DNA from: Blautia sp. An249
GTDB lineage: Bacteria > Bacillota > Clostridia > Lachnospirales > Lachnospiraceae
Assembly: GCF_002159835.1 (NCBI RefSeq)
Contig: NZ_NFJL01000016.1
Span: forward strand, 1 to 64,000
DNA length: 64,000 bases
Direction of reading: 5' to 3'
Shown: positions 26,401 through 34,853 of the stretch, piece by piece
Position numbering within the stretch: position 1 is the stretch's first letter
Layout: each line of letters opens with the position of its first letter
Translations under genes and position numbers: made by a program
Notes under the pieces: model-generated
Seen by the model: the letters and a program-made list of their open reading frames with translations, nothing else
Told to the model about the DNA's origin: nothing
Database searches by the model: none

Positions 26401-26658
26401 GCCAAAATCCTGGGCCAGCTTCTCGGCGGCCTCTTTGGGGGACAGATTGTAGAGCCTCGCTGTGAAGTCAATCACATCGCCGGTGGCTCCGCAGCCAAAG
26501 CAATAAAAATATTCCTCGTTCAGCTTCATGCTGGGATTTTTGTCATCGTGGAAGGGACAACAGGCCATGCCGCTCCGGTTGACCTCGATTCCGTACATCT
26601 GCGCTGCTTCTCGGACGGTGATGGACTGCTTGACAGCCTCAAAGACACTTTCAGCCAT
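23437..26658 (-). CDS. CHC2 primase zinc finger - ArdC - YodL fusion protein
   Basis: 1,073 residues in one frame. Residues 1-100 are a DnaG-type CHC2 zinc-binding domain (CPFHDDKNPS and YCFGCGATGD). From residue 193 the protein is ArdC-like: ArdC-N (MLIYMQRPDATLVAGFNKW, about 235) and a zinc-peptidase-like HETAHSKLH (about 399). The C-terminal half has DUF4316/YodL-type segments (YDLIYTAPL, VDFHSPSMSVSDIVAIKQNG). In related ICEs I know the CHC2 protein and the ArdC-YodL protein as separate genes; here they are joined in frame, with an internal SD-start at 26082. ArdC proteins bind single-stranded DNA and block restriction, so the product likely protects or primes incoming DNA. Confidence 0.87.
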   Translation of the reverse strand: MAESVFEAVKQSITVREAAQMYGIEVNRSGMACCPFHDDKNPSMKLNEEYFYCFGCGATGDVIDFTARLYNLSPKEAAEKLAQDFGLAYDSQAPPRRRHVRQKSEAQKFKEDRDHAFRVLADYFHLLRKWETDYTPKTPEENPHPRFMEAIQKKDYVGYLLDFFLENSPEEQKLWIAEHQSEIAKLERRVKFMADKTTNRERLQEITAGIEQGIKELFESEKYMRYLSVMSKFHRYSVNNTMLIYMQRPDATLVAGFNKWKNQFERHVKKGEHGITIIAPTPYKKKIEEMKRDPDTHAPILDADGKAVMEEKEIEIPMFRPVKVFDVSQTDGKPLPELASSLSGTVPHYEAFMEALRRSAPVPIEFEPMAENMDGYFSSDQQRIAIREGMSEVQTVSAAVHETAHSKLHDPKKYEAEPTWKIVMVSEGGTKHDFRLDFATEAEAEQAAAEEGWRYVDENRFEWRLEVEEDLTAVKQAAKNRNTEEVEAESISYAVCQYFGIQTGENSFGYIASWSKDKELKELRASLETINKTSCELINDIERNYKEICKERGIDLTAATEPQQDSIEQLAADIDQFTFDYDPYEYRNNADSREDALHELTATLRSGDASGVREWLQNIVNEDEPDETTQKAAELMGRLDQLVPMTEPEQLTEPENTESVQPSAEYREALLVLDDTSYLHVQPCDTGWDYTLYDVATMKQMDGGQLDGPDMGRSTAVSHICEDLGMGGKSIKYAPLSMIETLQEAAYHQMQEQVSQQTTEAAATQLPDAQEQALDEYPMPDPALTQDDLEKCGYLDGDLLPLSKERAYELMERDLTVYIVQEGENPEMAFDTADLDAHDGIFAVSREEWEQSPDFHEKVLERQDRQLEREQAFLSHEGNCFAIYQVSKDDPQNVRFMNLDWLQSHNLSVERSNYDLIYTAPLDGSGSTMEQLERLYEQFNLQKPVDFHSPSMSVSDIVAIKQNGQVSCHYCDSVGFTQVQGFLPENSLRNAEMTVEDDYGMIDGIINNGPKEPTVAQLEQQARSGQPISLMDLAAAVHREEREKKKSVMEQLKSQPKTEHKKTAQKKSAEREL
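26080..26099 (-). promoter_or_regulatory. Internal ribosome binding site and start in the fusion gene
   Basis: AAAGGAG (26093-26099) lies about 10 bases before an in-frame ATG at 26082, exactly where the ArdC-YodL part begins (MADKTTNRERL). It suggests the gene also makes a separate 881-residue product without the CHC2 domain. Confidence 0.65.
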
Positions 26659-26660
26659 GC

Positions 26661-26942
26661 TTACTCATTGCCTTTCTTGGGGGTGGGCGGCCTGTATCCG
26701 GCAGCCTTGGCCAGTTCACTGGCTGCCTTACGGCGCTCGGCGCTGTAAGGTTCCCGGACGGACACACAGCGTTTGGGAACGAGAAAGGTCTGGCGGTCCT
26801 TTTTCACAATCTGGTCCGGGTATTTCTCTGCCAGTCGCCGCAGCTTCTCCAGCAGCCGGGGGTCATGGGTATAGACCTCGGCGGTGGCTTCGGCCTGGTT
26901 GTAGAGGATGATGGTTTCCTGTTCATAGCGTGAGAGCTTCAT
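26661..26942 (-). CDS. Small conserved ICE protein
   Basis: 93 residues, basic C-terminus. Opening MKLSRYEQETIILYNQAEAT and the middle RRLAEKYPDQIVKK are typical of a short protein always found between topB and the CHC2/ArdC gene in this ICE type. No known catalytic motif. The start overlaps the topB stop by 4 bases, and it ends 3 bases before the fusion gene starts, so it is in the operon. Confidence 0.75.
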   Translation of the reverse strand: MKLSRYEQETIILYNQAEATAEVYTHDPRLLEKLRRLAEKYPDQIVKKDRQTFLVPKRCVSVREPYSAERRKAASELAKAAGYRPPTPKKGNE

Positions 26943-29038
26943 CGTTTGCCACCTTTCTGCTGGTCAAACTCCAGCTTGAAGTTGGCGTACTGCCCATCAT
27001 CCGCCAACACCACAGTGGCATCGTAGGTCTTGCCGGTTTTCTCGGAGTACAAGCCCCTCACATGAGCGCGGCCATCTTTGAGCAGTGCCGTTACGATGGC
27101 TTTGGTAGGTTGCTTGTGCTTCATCTCCCACCACTTGTTGTTTTTCCAAATTGCAAATTTGCAAGATTCTGTCTGACAGAAGAAGCCTTTTTGCATTTCT
27201 GCAACCTCTCCGCCACAGCGGGGGCATTTGCCCACCACTTCGTGGGAAGGGCTGAACAAATACTCCGTTCCCTTGATAGCTTGATAGGTTCCCACAAGTT
27301 CTTTGAGCATGGCACTAATCCCAGCCATGAAATCCTCCGGGGCCAGCTCGCCACGCTCGATCTCACCCAGCCGGTACTCCCACTCAGCAGTCAGAAGGGG
27401 CGATTGCAGCTGCTCCGGCAACACGGTGATAAGGGATACCGCGTCATGGGATGGCATGAGCTGCACGGTTTTCTTGCTCTTTTTGCGCTCCAAAAAGCCG
27501 GTGGAAACCAGCTTTTCCAGAATCCCGGCGCGGGTGGCCGGGGTCCCCAGGCCCTTGCGCTCGGCATCCTCCGGCATATCGTCCTTCCCGGCAGTCTCCA
27601 TTGCGGAGAGTAGCGTATCTTCGGTGAAGTGCTTGGGCGGGGTGGTCTTGCCCTCCTTGACGGTAGCACCAGAAAGGGGCAGCGTCTGACCTTCAGACAG
27701 CTCAGGCAGAGCCTTGTCCTCGGGTTCTTTGTCCTGCTCCACATTCTTCAGCCCTGCGCGATAGGCAGCGTCCAGCGCCCGCCAGCCGTAATTTTTCACT
27801 GTGCGGCCTTTGGCAGTAAACTCCGCTCCGGCGCACTCGACAACAACGGCGGTTTCCGCAAAGGTATAGGGCTGGGCCACGGCGCACAGCAGGCGCAGAG
27901 CCACCAACTCCAGCACCGCCTTTTCGCCCACCGGCAGGCCGGACAGGTCCGCGCCCTGGAGGTTGCGGGTAGGGATCACTGCATGATGGTCGGTCACTTT
28001 CTTGTCGTTGACAATCTGGGCGGCATTGCAGGCAATCTCCATGCCATTGGAAAAGGGCATCGCCCCGGCAGTGAGCTGGACCAGCTCCGGTAGACTCGCC
28101 GCCATATCCGAAGTCAGATAGCGGCTGTCCGTCCGAGGGTAGGTACAGAGCTTCTTTTCATACAAATTTTGCAGGTAGTCCAGGGTTTGCTGGGCGGTGA
28201 ACCCCAGCAGCCGGTTGGCGTCCCGTTGGAGGGTGGTCAGGTCATAGAGGGCGGGCGGCTTCTCGGATTTGTTTTTGCGCCCCACTTTTTTCACTGTGGC
28301 AGCCGCACCTTGGCAGGCCGTTTTCAGCTGTTGGGCGGCAGCCTTGTCTGCCATGCGCTCCCCGGAAACGGTGAAACCGGGCAGCTCCAGTGTGACCGTG
28401 TAGAATGGCACCGGCTTGAAGGTGTCGATCTCGGCTTCTCGCTGGACAATGAGGGCCAGCGTCGGGGACATGACACGTCCGATGTTGAGGGTCCGGTGGT
28501 ACAGCACGGAAAACAGCCGGGTGGCATTGATACCCACCAGCCAGTCCGCTTTGGCGCGGCAGAGGGCCGCATCCCGCAGGCCGTCATAGTCTGCACCGGG
28601 GCGCAGGTTTGCAAAGCCCTCCCGGATGGCGGAATCCTCCATTGAGGAAATCCAGAGCCGCTTCATGGGCTTCTGGCAGCCCGCCAGCTCATAGACGCTG
28701 CGGAAGATCAGCTCCCCCTCGCGTCCGGCGTCGCAGGCGTTTACCACTTCGGTCACATCCGGGGCGTTCATCAGCTGCTTCAGCACATCAAACTGTTTCT
28801 TCTTGTCCTTGCTCACCACCATCTGCCAGGGTTCCGGCAGAATGGGCAGATCGTCATAGCGCCACTTGGCGTAGTCCGGGTTATAAGCGTCGGCGTCGGC
28901 CAGACCAGCCAGATGGCCCACACACCAGCTGACCCGCCAGCCGCCGCCCTCCAGATAGCCGTCCTTGCGGGCGGTGGCCCCAATCACGGCGGCCAGACTT
29001 TGGGCAACGGACGGTTTCTCAGCGATCACCAGCTTCAT
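26939..29038 (-). CDS. topB: DNA topoisomerase III
   Basis: Type IA topoisomerase, 699 residues. The Toprim domain is at the start (KLVIAEKPSVAQSLAAVIG; NACDAGREGELI near residue 100 with the acidic metal-binding residues) and the catalytic tyrosine is in CTYPRTDSRYL (about residue 299). A C-terminal zinc ribbon (CPRCGGEVAE, FFCQTESCKF) follows. It would resolve strand links during transfer or replication of the element. Its start overlaps the preceding 72-residue gene by 20 bases. Confidence 0.95.
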   Translation of the reverse strand: MKLVIAEKPSVAQSLAAVIGATARKDGYLEGGGWRVSWCVGHLAGLADADAYNPDYAKWRYDDLPILPEPWQMVVSKDKKKQFDVLKQLMNAPDVTEVVNACDAGREGELIFRSVYELAGCQKPMKRLWISSMEDSAIREGFANLRPGADYDGLRDAALCRAKADWLVGINATRLFSVLYHRTLNIGRVMSPTLALIVQREAEIDTFKPVPFYTVTLELPGFTVSGERMADKAAAQQLKTACQGAAATVKKVGRKNKSEKPPALYDLTTLQRDANRLLGFTAQQTLDYLQNLYEKKLCTYPRTDSRYLTSDMAASLPELVQLTAGAMPFSNGMEIACNAAQIVNDKKVTDHHAVIPTRNLQGADLSGLPVGEKAVLELVALRLLCAVAQPYTFAETAVVVECAGAEFTAKGRTVKNYGWRALDAAYRAGLKNVEQDKEPEDKALPELSEGQTLPLSGATVKEGKTTPPKHFTEDTLLSAMETAGKDDMPEDAERKGLGTPATRAGILEKLVSTGFLERKKSKKTVQLMPSHDAVSLITVLPEQLQSPLLTAEWEYRLGEIERGELAPEDFMAGISAMLKELVGTYQAIKGTEYLFSPSHEVVGKCPRCGGEVAEMQKGFFCQTESCKFAIWKNNKWWEMKHKQPTKAIVTALLKDGRAHVRGLYSEKTGKTYDATVVLADDGQYANFKLEFDQQKGGKR

Positions 29039-29237
29039 GGTTTTTCATCCTCCTTTCCCGCAGCCATGCGGTCAGCTGCCGGTGGCAGAATCCCACGCAG
29101 GGCTGACCGTCACGGTAATTTCCGCAGCCATAACAGGGGTGGCCGGGAGATAAAGTAGGAGGACGGGAAGTTTCCTTCCCGCCCTCCGGCCTGCGTGTCA
29201 TCATGCGTTCATAGGGGCTGTCGGTGAAGCGGGTCAA
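29019..29237 (-). CDS. Small cysteine-rich ICE protein
   Basis: 72 residues with a C-terminal cluster CYGCGNYRDGQPCVGFC that could bind zinc. Between DUF4366 and topB, overlapping the former by 4 bases and the latter by 20, so it is translated as part of the operon. No family name is known to me; similar short proteins are found at this place in related ICEs. Confidence 0.7.
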   Translation of the reverse strand: MTRFTDSPYERMMTRRPEGGKETSRPPTLSPGHPCYGCGNYRDGQPCVGFCHRQLTAWLRERRMKNHEAGDR

Positions 29238-30007
29238 ACCGTCTTGTCCTCGCTTTCCTCGTCGCCGCCCCCGTCAGCGTCCGGCTCGTCAGATTCCTCG
29301 GTCTCCCAGGAGTCCTCGTCCTCCTGATCGGTATCATCCTCGCCGTAGTCATAATCGTCCAAATTGTCGTTGCCCTTGGTCTTGGGTCTGCTTTTTACCA
29401 GCTTAAAGTAGGCAAAAGCGCCGCCGCCACCCATCAGAGCCAGCACCGCCAAAAGAATGGCCGGATTCAGTCCTGCGGGTTTCTGCGCCGGTTCTTCCGG
29501 TTCCGGGGTTTCTTCCGGGGTCTCCGGTTCCGGCTCCTTACCCGTGCAGGCGCTCATATTGGTGGCACACACCGGGCAGGCCGTATTCACCGCACCGGCC
29601 ACACATTTCTCCGTACAGGTACAGGTGGCGGGCTGCTCCTGGGTGGTCTGACCGTCCTCCATCAGCGCCATCAGGTCCGCCTCGTCCACCTGGTTTAAGA
29701 AGTGGACAGCGGTTTCCTTGTCCTCGTTGGCCCGGTCAATGAGGATGTAGAAGTAGTTGCCTGCCTTGGTGGTGACGGTGATGAGCTGCTTGTTGTCGCC
29801 GAAATCATCCACCAGGGCGGCGTTGCCATCCGGGGTCAGGGCCGGACTGTCCTCGGTTTCCTCCACGACCACATTGCTGTCGTTGGTGGCATCCTCCGCC
29901 GGAAGTTCTTCCGTTCCCTGGGCAAAGGCAGTCACGGAAAGGCCCATCATCAGCACCAGGGCGGCGCAGAGGGCCGAAAGGGTTTTGAAAATTTTCTTAT
30001 TCTTCAT
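29234..30007 (-). CDS. DUF4366-type exported membrane-anchored protein
   Basis: About 257 residues from the ATG at 30007 (AGGAGG upstream; the frame is open to 30070 but without an SD). Signal peptide residues 1-30 (KTLSALCAALVLMMGLSVTAFA), a beta-rich outer domain (GNYFYILIDRANEDKETAVH), a six-cysteine segment (TCTCTEKCVAG, CPVC), a Pro/Glu-rich linker, one membrane helix (NPAILLAVLALMGGGGAFAY) and an acidic cytoplasmic tail. Likely a surface part of the conjugation machine. It overlaps the DUF4315 gene by 11 bases. Confidence 0.88.
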   Translation of the reverse strand: MKNKKIFKTLSALCAALVLMMGLSVTAFAQGTEELPAEDATNDSNVVVEETEDSPALTPDGNAALVDDFGDNKQLITVTTKAGNYFYILIDRANEDKETAVHFLNQVDEADLMALMEDGQTTQEQPATCTCTEKCVAGAVNTACPVCATNMSACTGKEPEPETPEETPEPEEPAQKPAGLNPAILLAVLALMGGGGAFAYFKLVKSRPKTKGNDNLDDYDYGEDDTDQEDEDSWETEESDEPDADGGGDEESEDKTV

Positions 30008-30254
30008 GGTCGGTATCCTCCTGTTCGTTGTAGTTGGCGGAGGCAGCGGCCATGCCAGGGACCGTACCACCGGAGAGCATGGCGTTCAGCTGCTCCGGGG
30101 TCAGCCGCAGGGCGCGCACCATCTGAACGATTTCCAGGTTCTCCGCCTCGGTTTTCTGCGCCTCCAGGGTTTTCAGCTTGTCCTGGTACTCCGCGATCTT
30201 CTCGCGGACCTTGGCAATCTCCTGGTCAATGCGCTGGATTTTGTTCTTAGCCAT
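29997..30254 (-). CDS. DUF4315-type coiled-coil protein
   Basis: About 85 residues from the ATG at 30254 (AAAGGAGTG upstream). Residues 5-45 are a heptad-rich coiled coil (IDQEIAKVREKIAEYQDKLK), followed by a short LTPEQLNAML motif and an acidic tail. DUF4315 proteins are regularly encoded between the CHAP hydrolase and the DUF4366 protein in these conjugation clusters; role unknown, possibly structural. Confidence 0.85.
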   Translation of the reverse strand: MAKNKIQRIDQEIAKVREKIAEYQDKLKTLEAQKTEAENLEIVQMVRALRLTPEQLNAMLSGGTVPGMAAASANYNEQEDTDHEE

Positions 30255-30284
30255 TTCAATCACTCCTTTTCTCATAAATCGGCC

Positions 30285-32021
30285 TTACCAGTTCATCAGG
30301 CCGTAGCCCTTGATGCACTCGTAGGACAGGGAATAACTCTTGATCTTGCAGGCGTCGCCAGAATTGCCCTCCACGGTGTAGACCCGGCTGCCGTCTGTGC
30401 CGACCACAAGGCCCACATGGTCGGCGCTGCCATCCAGGTCCCAGTCAAAGAAGATGGCGTCGCCGGGGGCGATATTGGCGTAATCACGCCCGCCCCATTG
30501 TCCGTGAGACTGGAACCACGGAATACCCTGGGACTGGCAGGCGGCAAAGCGCGGCTCGGACAGCCCCATCTGGCCGTAGCACCAGGACACGAAGCAGGCG
30601 CACCATTCCACACGGGAATTGAAGCCGTACCAGCTCCAGTAGGGCTGACCGCCCACATTGCCCACCTGACTTTTGGCTATGTCCACCACGGCCTGATTGC
30701 CGGGGCGGGTGCCGTTGACGAATACCACGCCGGTCAGGTCCTCGGAGTTGCTCGTATCCGGGGAGCCGCCGCCGAAGATCAGCGGCTTGTTGCCCAGCGT
30801 CTGCCGGTACACCTGGTACATTTCCAGCTGTTCCGGGGTTAGCAGCTCCGAAGCCACGGAAGATATGGGCTTGCTGGTGAGCTTCACATTCAGAATGTAA
30901 TACTCATACGGGACTTCCTCGGTGGTCGTCTCGCCGGTCACGGGGTCCGTGGAAGTTTCGGTGCGGTATCGTATCTCCACTTCCTCGGTAAGCGTCAGTT
31001 CATACTGTGCGTCGAACACGCGCTCCAGCTCGGCCTGGGCGCTCTGCCGGGTATAGCCTTGCAGCACGGCGGACAGGTAGGCTGCCAGCTCATGGGGGTC
31101 ATGCCCGATCATATCCAGGTCATAGCGGTACTCGTCATACCCCGGATGGCTGCTTTCGATGTTGTCGATCTCGGCTTGCAGCGCCGTTTCTTTGGCAGCG
31201 TAGTCGGCCTCCACCGCCACCAGCTCAGGATCATCCGACGGGTAGGTGGTGCCGGACACCACGGAACCGATACTCTGCGCCATCATGGAGCAGGAGGACA
31301 TGGTGTTGAGCAGCATACAGACCAGCAGGAAGATCGCACCCGCAATCAAAAAGCCCTTTTTGTGGCGCATGACAAACGCGCCCGCTTGCTGGGCTTTCTC
31401 CTTGACCGCCTTGGCCGCCATGCCGGTGGCCTCCGCAGTCTTGGCGGTGTTCCCGACAGCTTGACCGGCGCGCTTGGCGGCAGCGTATTCCTTTTTGATG
31501 GCCTGTTTCTGCTGCCAGCGGGAGATGGGGTTGCTGGCAAGCTGGGGATTTTCCCGCAGGGACTTCTGATACAAGGCGTTCACATTGGCCTTCTCCAGCT
31601 TCTGCTCGGCCTGGGCCGCCTTGCGGTAGGGCTTCAACTTGTGGCTGCGGTAGCCTTCCCGTGCAAGCCTAACGCCGGTCTCGGCAGCCTCCTCGGACTT
31701 GTGGGCGCTCTCCACGCCCACATTGTCCTGTTCGGTCTCCCGGATTTCCTTGTGGAGCTTCCCCAGAGCGGCATTGGCGGGGGTATCCCGCACCGCATGG
31801 GACAATTTGGAGGGCGGCTTCTTCTTGTCCTCCAGCACCAGCTTGGTGGTCACTTTGCCGGTCTCCGGGTCCACCGTCTTTTGCCGGACCTGCTTTTTGG
31901 GGATTTTGGCCTGCGCCTTGTCTGCTTTGGCGGCGGCCTTGTCCGCCTTACGGATGGGCTTCTCCAGAGCCGGGTCAGCCCGTTCCTCGTCCGTAAAGCG
32001 CAGGCGCGGTTCCTTATTCAA
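30285..32021 (-). CDS. Conjugation cell-wall hydrolase, CHAP domain (CD1108-like)
   Basis: 578 residues. A long, charged cytoplasmic N-terminus (Lys/Ala-rich, residues 1-210), one membrane helix (GFLIAGAIFLLVCMLLNT), an outer region, and a C-terminal CHAP amidase/peptidase domain (catalytic Cys in VEWCACFVSWCYGQ about 470, His in DHVGLVVG). It should cut peptidoglycan to open the way for the channel, like VirB1 of type IV secretion. The start codon is TTG at 32021, 8 bases inside the preceding gene. Confidence 0.9.
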   Translation of the reverse strand: MNKEPRLRFTDEERADPALEKPIRKADKAAAKADKAQAKIPKKQVRQKTVDPETGKVTTKLVLEDKKKPPSKLSHAVRDTPANAALGKLHKEIRETEQDNVGVESAHKSEEAAETGVRLAREGYRSHKLKPYRKAAQAEQKLEKANVNALYQKSLRENPQLASNPISRWQQKQAIKKEYAAAKRAGQAVGNTAKTAEATGMAAKAVKEKAQQAGAFVMRHKKGFLIAGAIFLLVCMLLNTMSSCSMMAQSIGSVVSGTTYPSDDPELVAVEADYAAKETALQAEIDNIESSHPGYDEYRYDLDMIGHDPHELAAYLSAVLQGYTRQSAQAELERVFDAQYELTLTEEVEIRYRTETSTDPVTGETTTEEVPYEYYILNVKLTSKPISSVASELLTPEQLEMYQVYRQTLGNKPLIFGGGSPDTSNSEDLTGVVFVNGTRPGNQAVVDIAKSQVGNVGGQPYWSWYGFNSRVEWCACFVSWCYGQMGLSEPRFAACQSQGIPWFQSHGQWGGRDYANIAPGDAIFFDWDLDGSADHVGLVVGTDGSRVYTVEGNSGDACKIKSYSLSYECIKGYGLMNW

Positions 32022-32388
32022 ACCATTCCCCCAACATGAGGGAGGCCGTCATGTAGCGCAGCTCCACATAGACGGCCAGCCCCACAGGGTCACGGGAGGG
32101 GTGCTGAAGCAGATGGGCGTAGATCTGCGCCACCACATTGGCCAGCAGCTCGGACTGCCCGCCCTCGAAGATGACGATGGCCGGGACGCCGTTCATGGCG
32201 CACCAGATTTCCGTCAGGCGCAGCAGGCCCGCTTCGCCGTCCTCGTTCAGCTCCGCAGCCTGATCCGCCGCCGTGCGGGTCTCGCTGACGGCATCGGCCA
32301 GCTCGGTGAGCAGCTGGGTGCGCTCACCCTCCAGGGCATCGTCAAAAAACATCATGGTATTCAGTTCGGTGTTGGGTTTCATGGTCAT
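32014..32388 (-). CDS. Small ICE protein of unknown function
   Basis: 124 residues, acidic, no membrane segment. Located between virB4 and the CHAP hydrolase; overlaps both (4 and 8 bases). Helical composition with FFDDALEGERTQLLTELADA and a conserved-looking QIYAHLLQHPSRDPVG segment. I do not recognise the family, but the position is constant in related clusters, and it may be a cytoplasmic partner of VirB4. Confidence 0.75.
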   Translation of the reverse strand: MTMKPNTELNTMMFFDDALEGERTQLLTELADAVSETRTAADQAAELNEDGEAGLLRLTEIWCAMNGVPAIVIFEGGQSELLANVVAQIYAHLLQHPSRDPVGLAVYVELRYMTASLMLGEWFE

Positions 32389-34853
32389 TCATCCTCCTTT
32401 TTCAGTTCCTGGGGTTTGGTGGTCATAATGCGGTACAGCTCGGTGTTCTTGGGGAAATGGTCCACGAAAGGCAGGATCGTGGAGCCATAGAACAGCAGGC
32501 CCTCGCCCTCGCTGGAGTGGGTCACATAGGAAAGCTGGTGAGGGGAAATGCCCAGCTGCTTGGCGAGAATCTGCCGGTCCCCGCCCGCCTGGTTGAGCAT
32601 ATACACGAAGTCGGAGTTCTCAAAGATGTTCTCCACCTCGCGGGAAGAAAGCAAGTCTTTGACATTCTGCGTGATGCCGGTGGGGATGCCGCCCCATTTT
32701 CTGAACCGCTTCCAAATCTCCACCGTGTAGGCGGCGGTCTGTTCCTCTTTCAGCAGCAGGTGCATCTCGTCGATGTAGTAACGGGTGGATTTGTGGGCAG
32801 CACGGTTGATGGTAACGCGGTTCCACACTTGGTCCTGGACCACCAGCATACCGATCTTTTTCAGCTGCTTGCCCAGCTCCTTGATGTCGTAGCAGACGAT
32901 ACGGTTGTTGATGTCCACATTGCTCTGATGGTTAAACACATTGAGGGAGCCGGTCACATAGATTTCCAGCGCCGTGGCGATGTACTGCGCCTCTTTCTCG
33001 TCCTGCGCCCGCAGCAGGTTGTAGAGGTCCTCCAGGATGGGCATATTCTCCGGGCGGGGGTCATTGAGATAGTCCTGATACACCAGCCGCACACAGCGGT
33101 CAATGATGGTTTTCTGAACCGGCTGCAAGCCCTCTTTGCCGCCTACGATCAGCTCGCACAGAGACAGGATGAAGTCGGACTTGAGAGACAGCGGACTTTC
33201 ATCGTCCGAGTAGTCCAGGTTCAAATCCATAGGGTTAATGTAATTGCTGCTGGTGGGCGAAATCTTGATGACCTGCCCATGCAGGCGCTCCACCAAGGGC
33301 GCGTACTCGGCCTCCGGGTCGCAGATAATGATGTCATCATTGGTGAGCAGGAAACAGTTGGCGATCTCGCGCTTGGCGCTGAAGGACTTGCCGGAACCAG
33401 GGGTGCCGAGAATCAGTCCATTGGGGTTTTTCAGCAGCTTGCGGTCCACCATGATGAGGTTGTTGGACAGGGCGTTGATACCGTAGTACAGCGCCTCTTT
33501 GCCGTTCTGGAAAAGCTCCTGGGTGGTGAACGGAACAAAGATAGCCGTGGAACTGGTGGTCAGCCCCCGCTGAATCTCGATCTGATTGAGGCCCAAGGGC
33601 AGCGCAGACATCAGCCCTTCTTCCTGCTGGAAGTCAAGCCTTGTCAGCTGGCAGTTGTACTTCTGTGCGATGGAACTGGCCTGGAACACATTGTTGCCCA
33701 GCTGCCGGGGATTGTCCGCCGTGTTCAGCACCAGGAAGGTCACAAGGAACATTCGCTCGTTTCGGCTCTGCAAATCCTGCAAGAGCTTCTTGGCCTCGGC
33801 ACCGTAGGTGGCAAGGTCGGAGGGAATGATGTCCATGTCATATCCGGCGCGGACGGCTTTTTTCTGTTCCTCAATTTTGGATTTATCCAGGTCGGTGATT
33901 TTCCGCTTGACCGTCTTGATGGCCTTGATCTGATCTACGGACTGGATATGCAGGCTGACGATCAGAGAGCTTTCCATATCCAGAAAATCCGCCAGCATCC
34001 GGTCATTCAGCTCCGGGGCGAGGATCTGCAAAAAAGAAACAGCCCCGTATTTTTTACCCATACGGAACTGTTTGCCGGTGCGGAACTCGAAGCCGGACGG
34101 CGCGATGAAATCCTTGGTGGACAGACCGGACGGAGCCAGCCAGTCCCATTCAAAGCGGAACGGCACCTGTTCATCCATGTGGAAAATGCCGTGAAGCTGT
34201 GCCAGCCGCGCCTTGCCGTCCAGGGTCTCGGCGGCCACGCCCAGGCGTTTGAAGTTGTTGAGAATGTCGGTCTCAATGCGCTCCAGACGGGGCTTGGCGG
34301 CCTTGAGGCTGTCGGCGTCGATGCCGAAAGTCAGGTACTTGGTCTTGATAAGACCGTTGTTGCCTCTTGCCAGCTGGTTTTGCAGCATGGTGGTGTACTC
34401 CACCCGGATGCTGTCAAAATCATCCCCCTGGAGAGGAATGTTGATGGCGCGGGCAAAGGTCTCCTCAGAGGCTGCCAGGTTCAAAAAGGACAGCTGGAAC
34501 TGAATGGAGCTGTCGAAGTAGTTGAGGAAATCGCACCAGCCCTCGAAGATCGCTGTCTTGTCCTCGTTCTGCGAGAGCTGATAGTTGATGTCCTGGAATT
34601 GGATGGTCTTTGTGTAGCGGCTGCCTGCCACACGGCAGATGCCGTCCGGCCACATCCGTTCATAGGGGATACTGTCCTGAGCCGATTTTTTCTTTTTGTC
34701 TGTGCGATTGGCACGGGCAATGGCAGCCTCGATCTGCTTTCTGTCGGCGCGGGACAGCTTTTTCATCTTTTTCTGATTAACCGGCTGCGCGGTCTTTTCG
34801 TCTTTTCCGAACAGCCGGTGCAGCCAGCTTTTGATTACCGTGAACAATGTCAT
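32385..34853 (-). CDS. virB4: Conjugation ATPase VirB4/TraE family
   Basis: About 822 residues; powers channel assembly and substrate transfer. Walker A LGTPGSGKSFSAKREI (about residue 450 of the product) and Walker B in RYYIDEMHLLL are intact. The frame is open to 34994, but the N-terminus MTLFTVIKSWLHRLFGK at 34853 is the likely one. GGAGG is only 3 bases before this ATG, so a TTG two codons later (34847) is an alternative. The start lies about 77 bases inside the PrgI-type gene, an unusually long overlap. Confidence 0.94.
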   Translation of the reverse strand: MTLFTVIKSWLHRLFGKDEKTAQPVNQKKMKKLSRADRKQIEAAIARANRTDKKKKSAQDSIPYERMWPDGICRVAGSRYTKTIQFQDINYQLSQNEDKTAIFEGWCDFLNYFDSSIQFQLSFLNLAASEETFARAINIPLQGDDFDSIRVEYTTMLQNQLARGNNGLIKTKYLTFGIDADSLKAAKPRLERIETDILNNFKRLGVAAETLDGKARLAQLHGIFHMDEQVPFRFEWDWLAPSGLSTKDFIAPSGFEFRTGKQFRMGKKYGAVSFLQILAPELNDRMLADFLDMESSLIVSLHIQSVDQIKAIKTVKRKITDLDKSKIEEQKKAVRAGYDMDIIPSDLATYGAEAKKLLQDLQSRNERMFLVTFLVLNTADNPRQLGNNVFQASSIAQKYNCQLTRLDFQQEEGLMSALPLGLNQIEIQRGLTTSSTAIFVPFTTQELFQNGKEALYYGINALSNNLIMVDRKLLKNPNGLILGTPGSGKSFSAKREIANCFLLTNDDIIICDPEAEYAPLVERLHGQVIKISPTSSNYINPMDLNLDYSDDESPLSLKSDFILSLCELIVGGKEGLQPVQKTIIDRCVRLVYQDYLNDPRPENMPILEDLYNLLRAQDEKEAQYIATALEIYVTGSLNVFNHQSNVDINNRIVCYDIKELGKQLKKIGMLVVQDQVWNRVTINRAAHKSTRYYIDEMHLLLKEEQTAAYTVEIWKRFRKWGGIPTGITQNVKDLLSSREVENIFENSDFVYMLNQAGGDRQILAKQLGISPHQLSYVTHSSEGEGLLFYGSTILPFVDHFPKNTELYRIMTTKPQELKKEDE

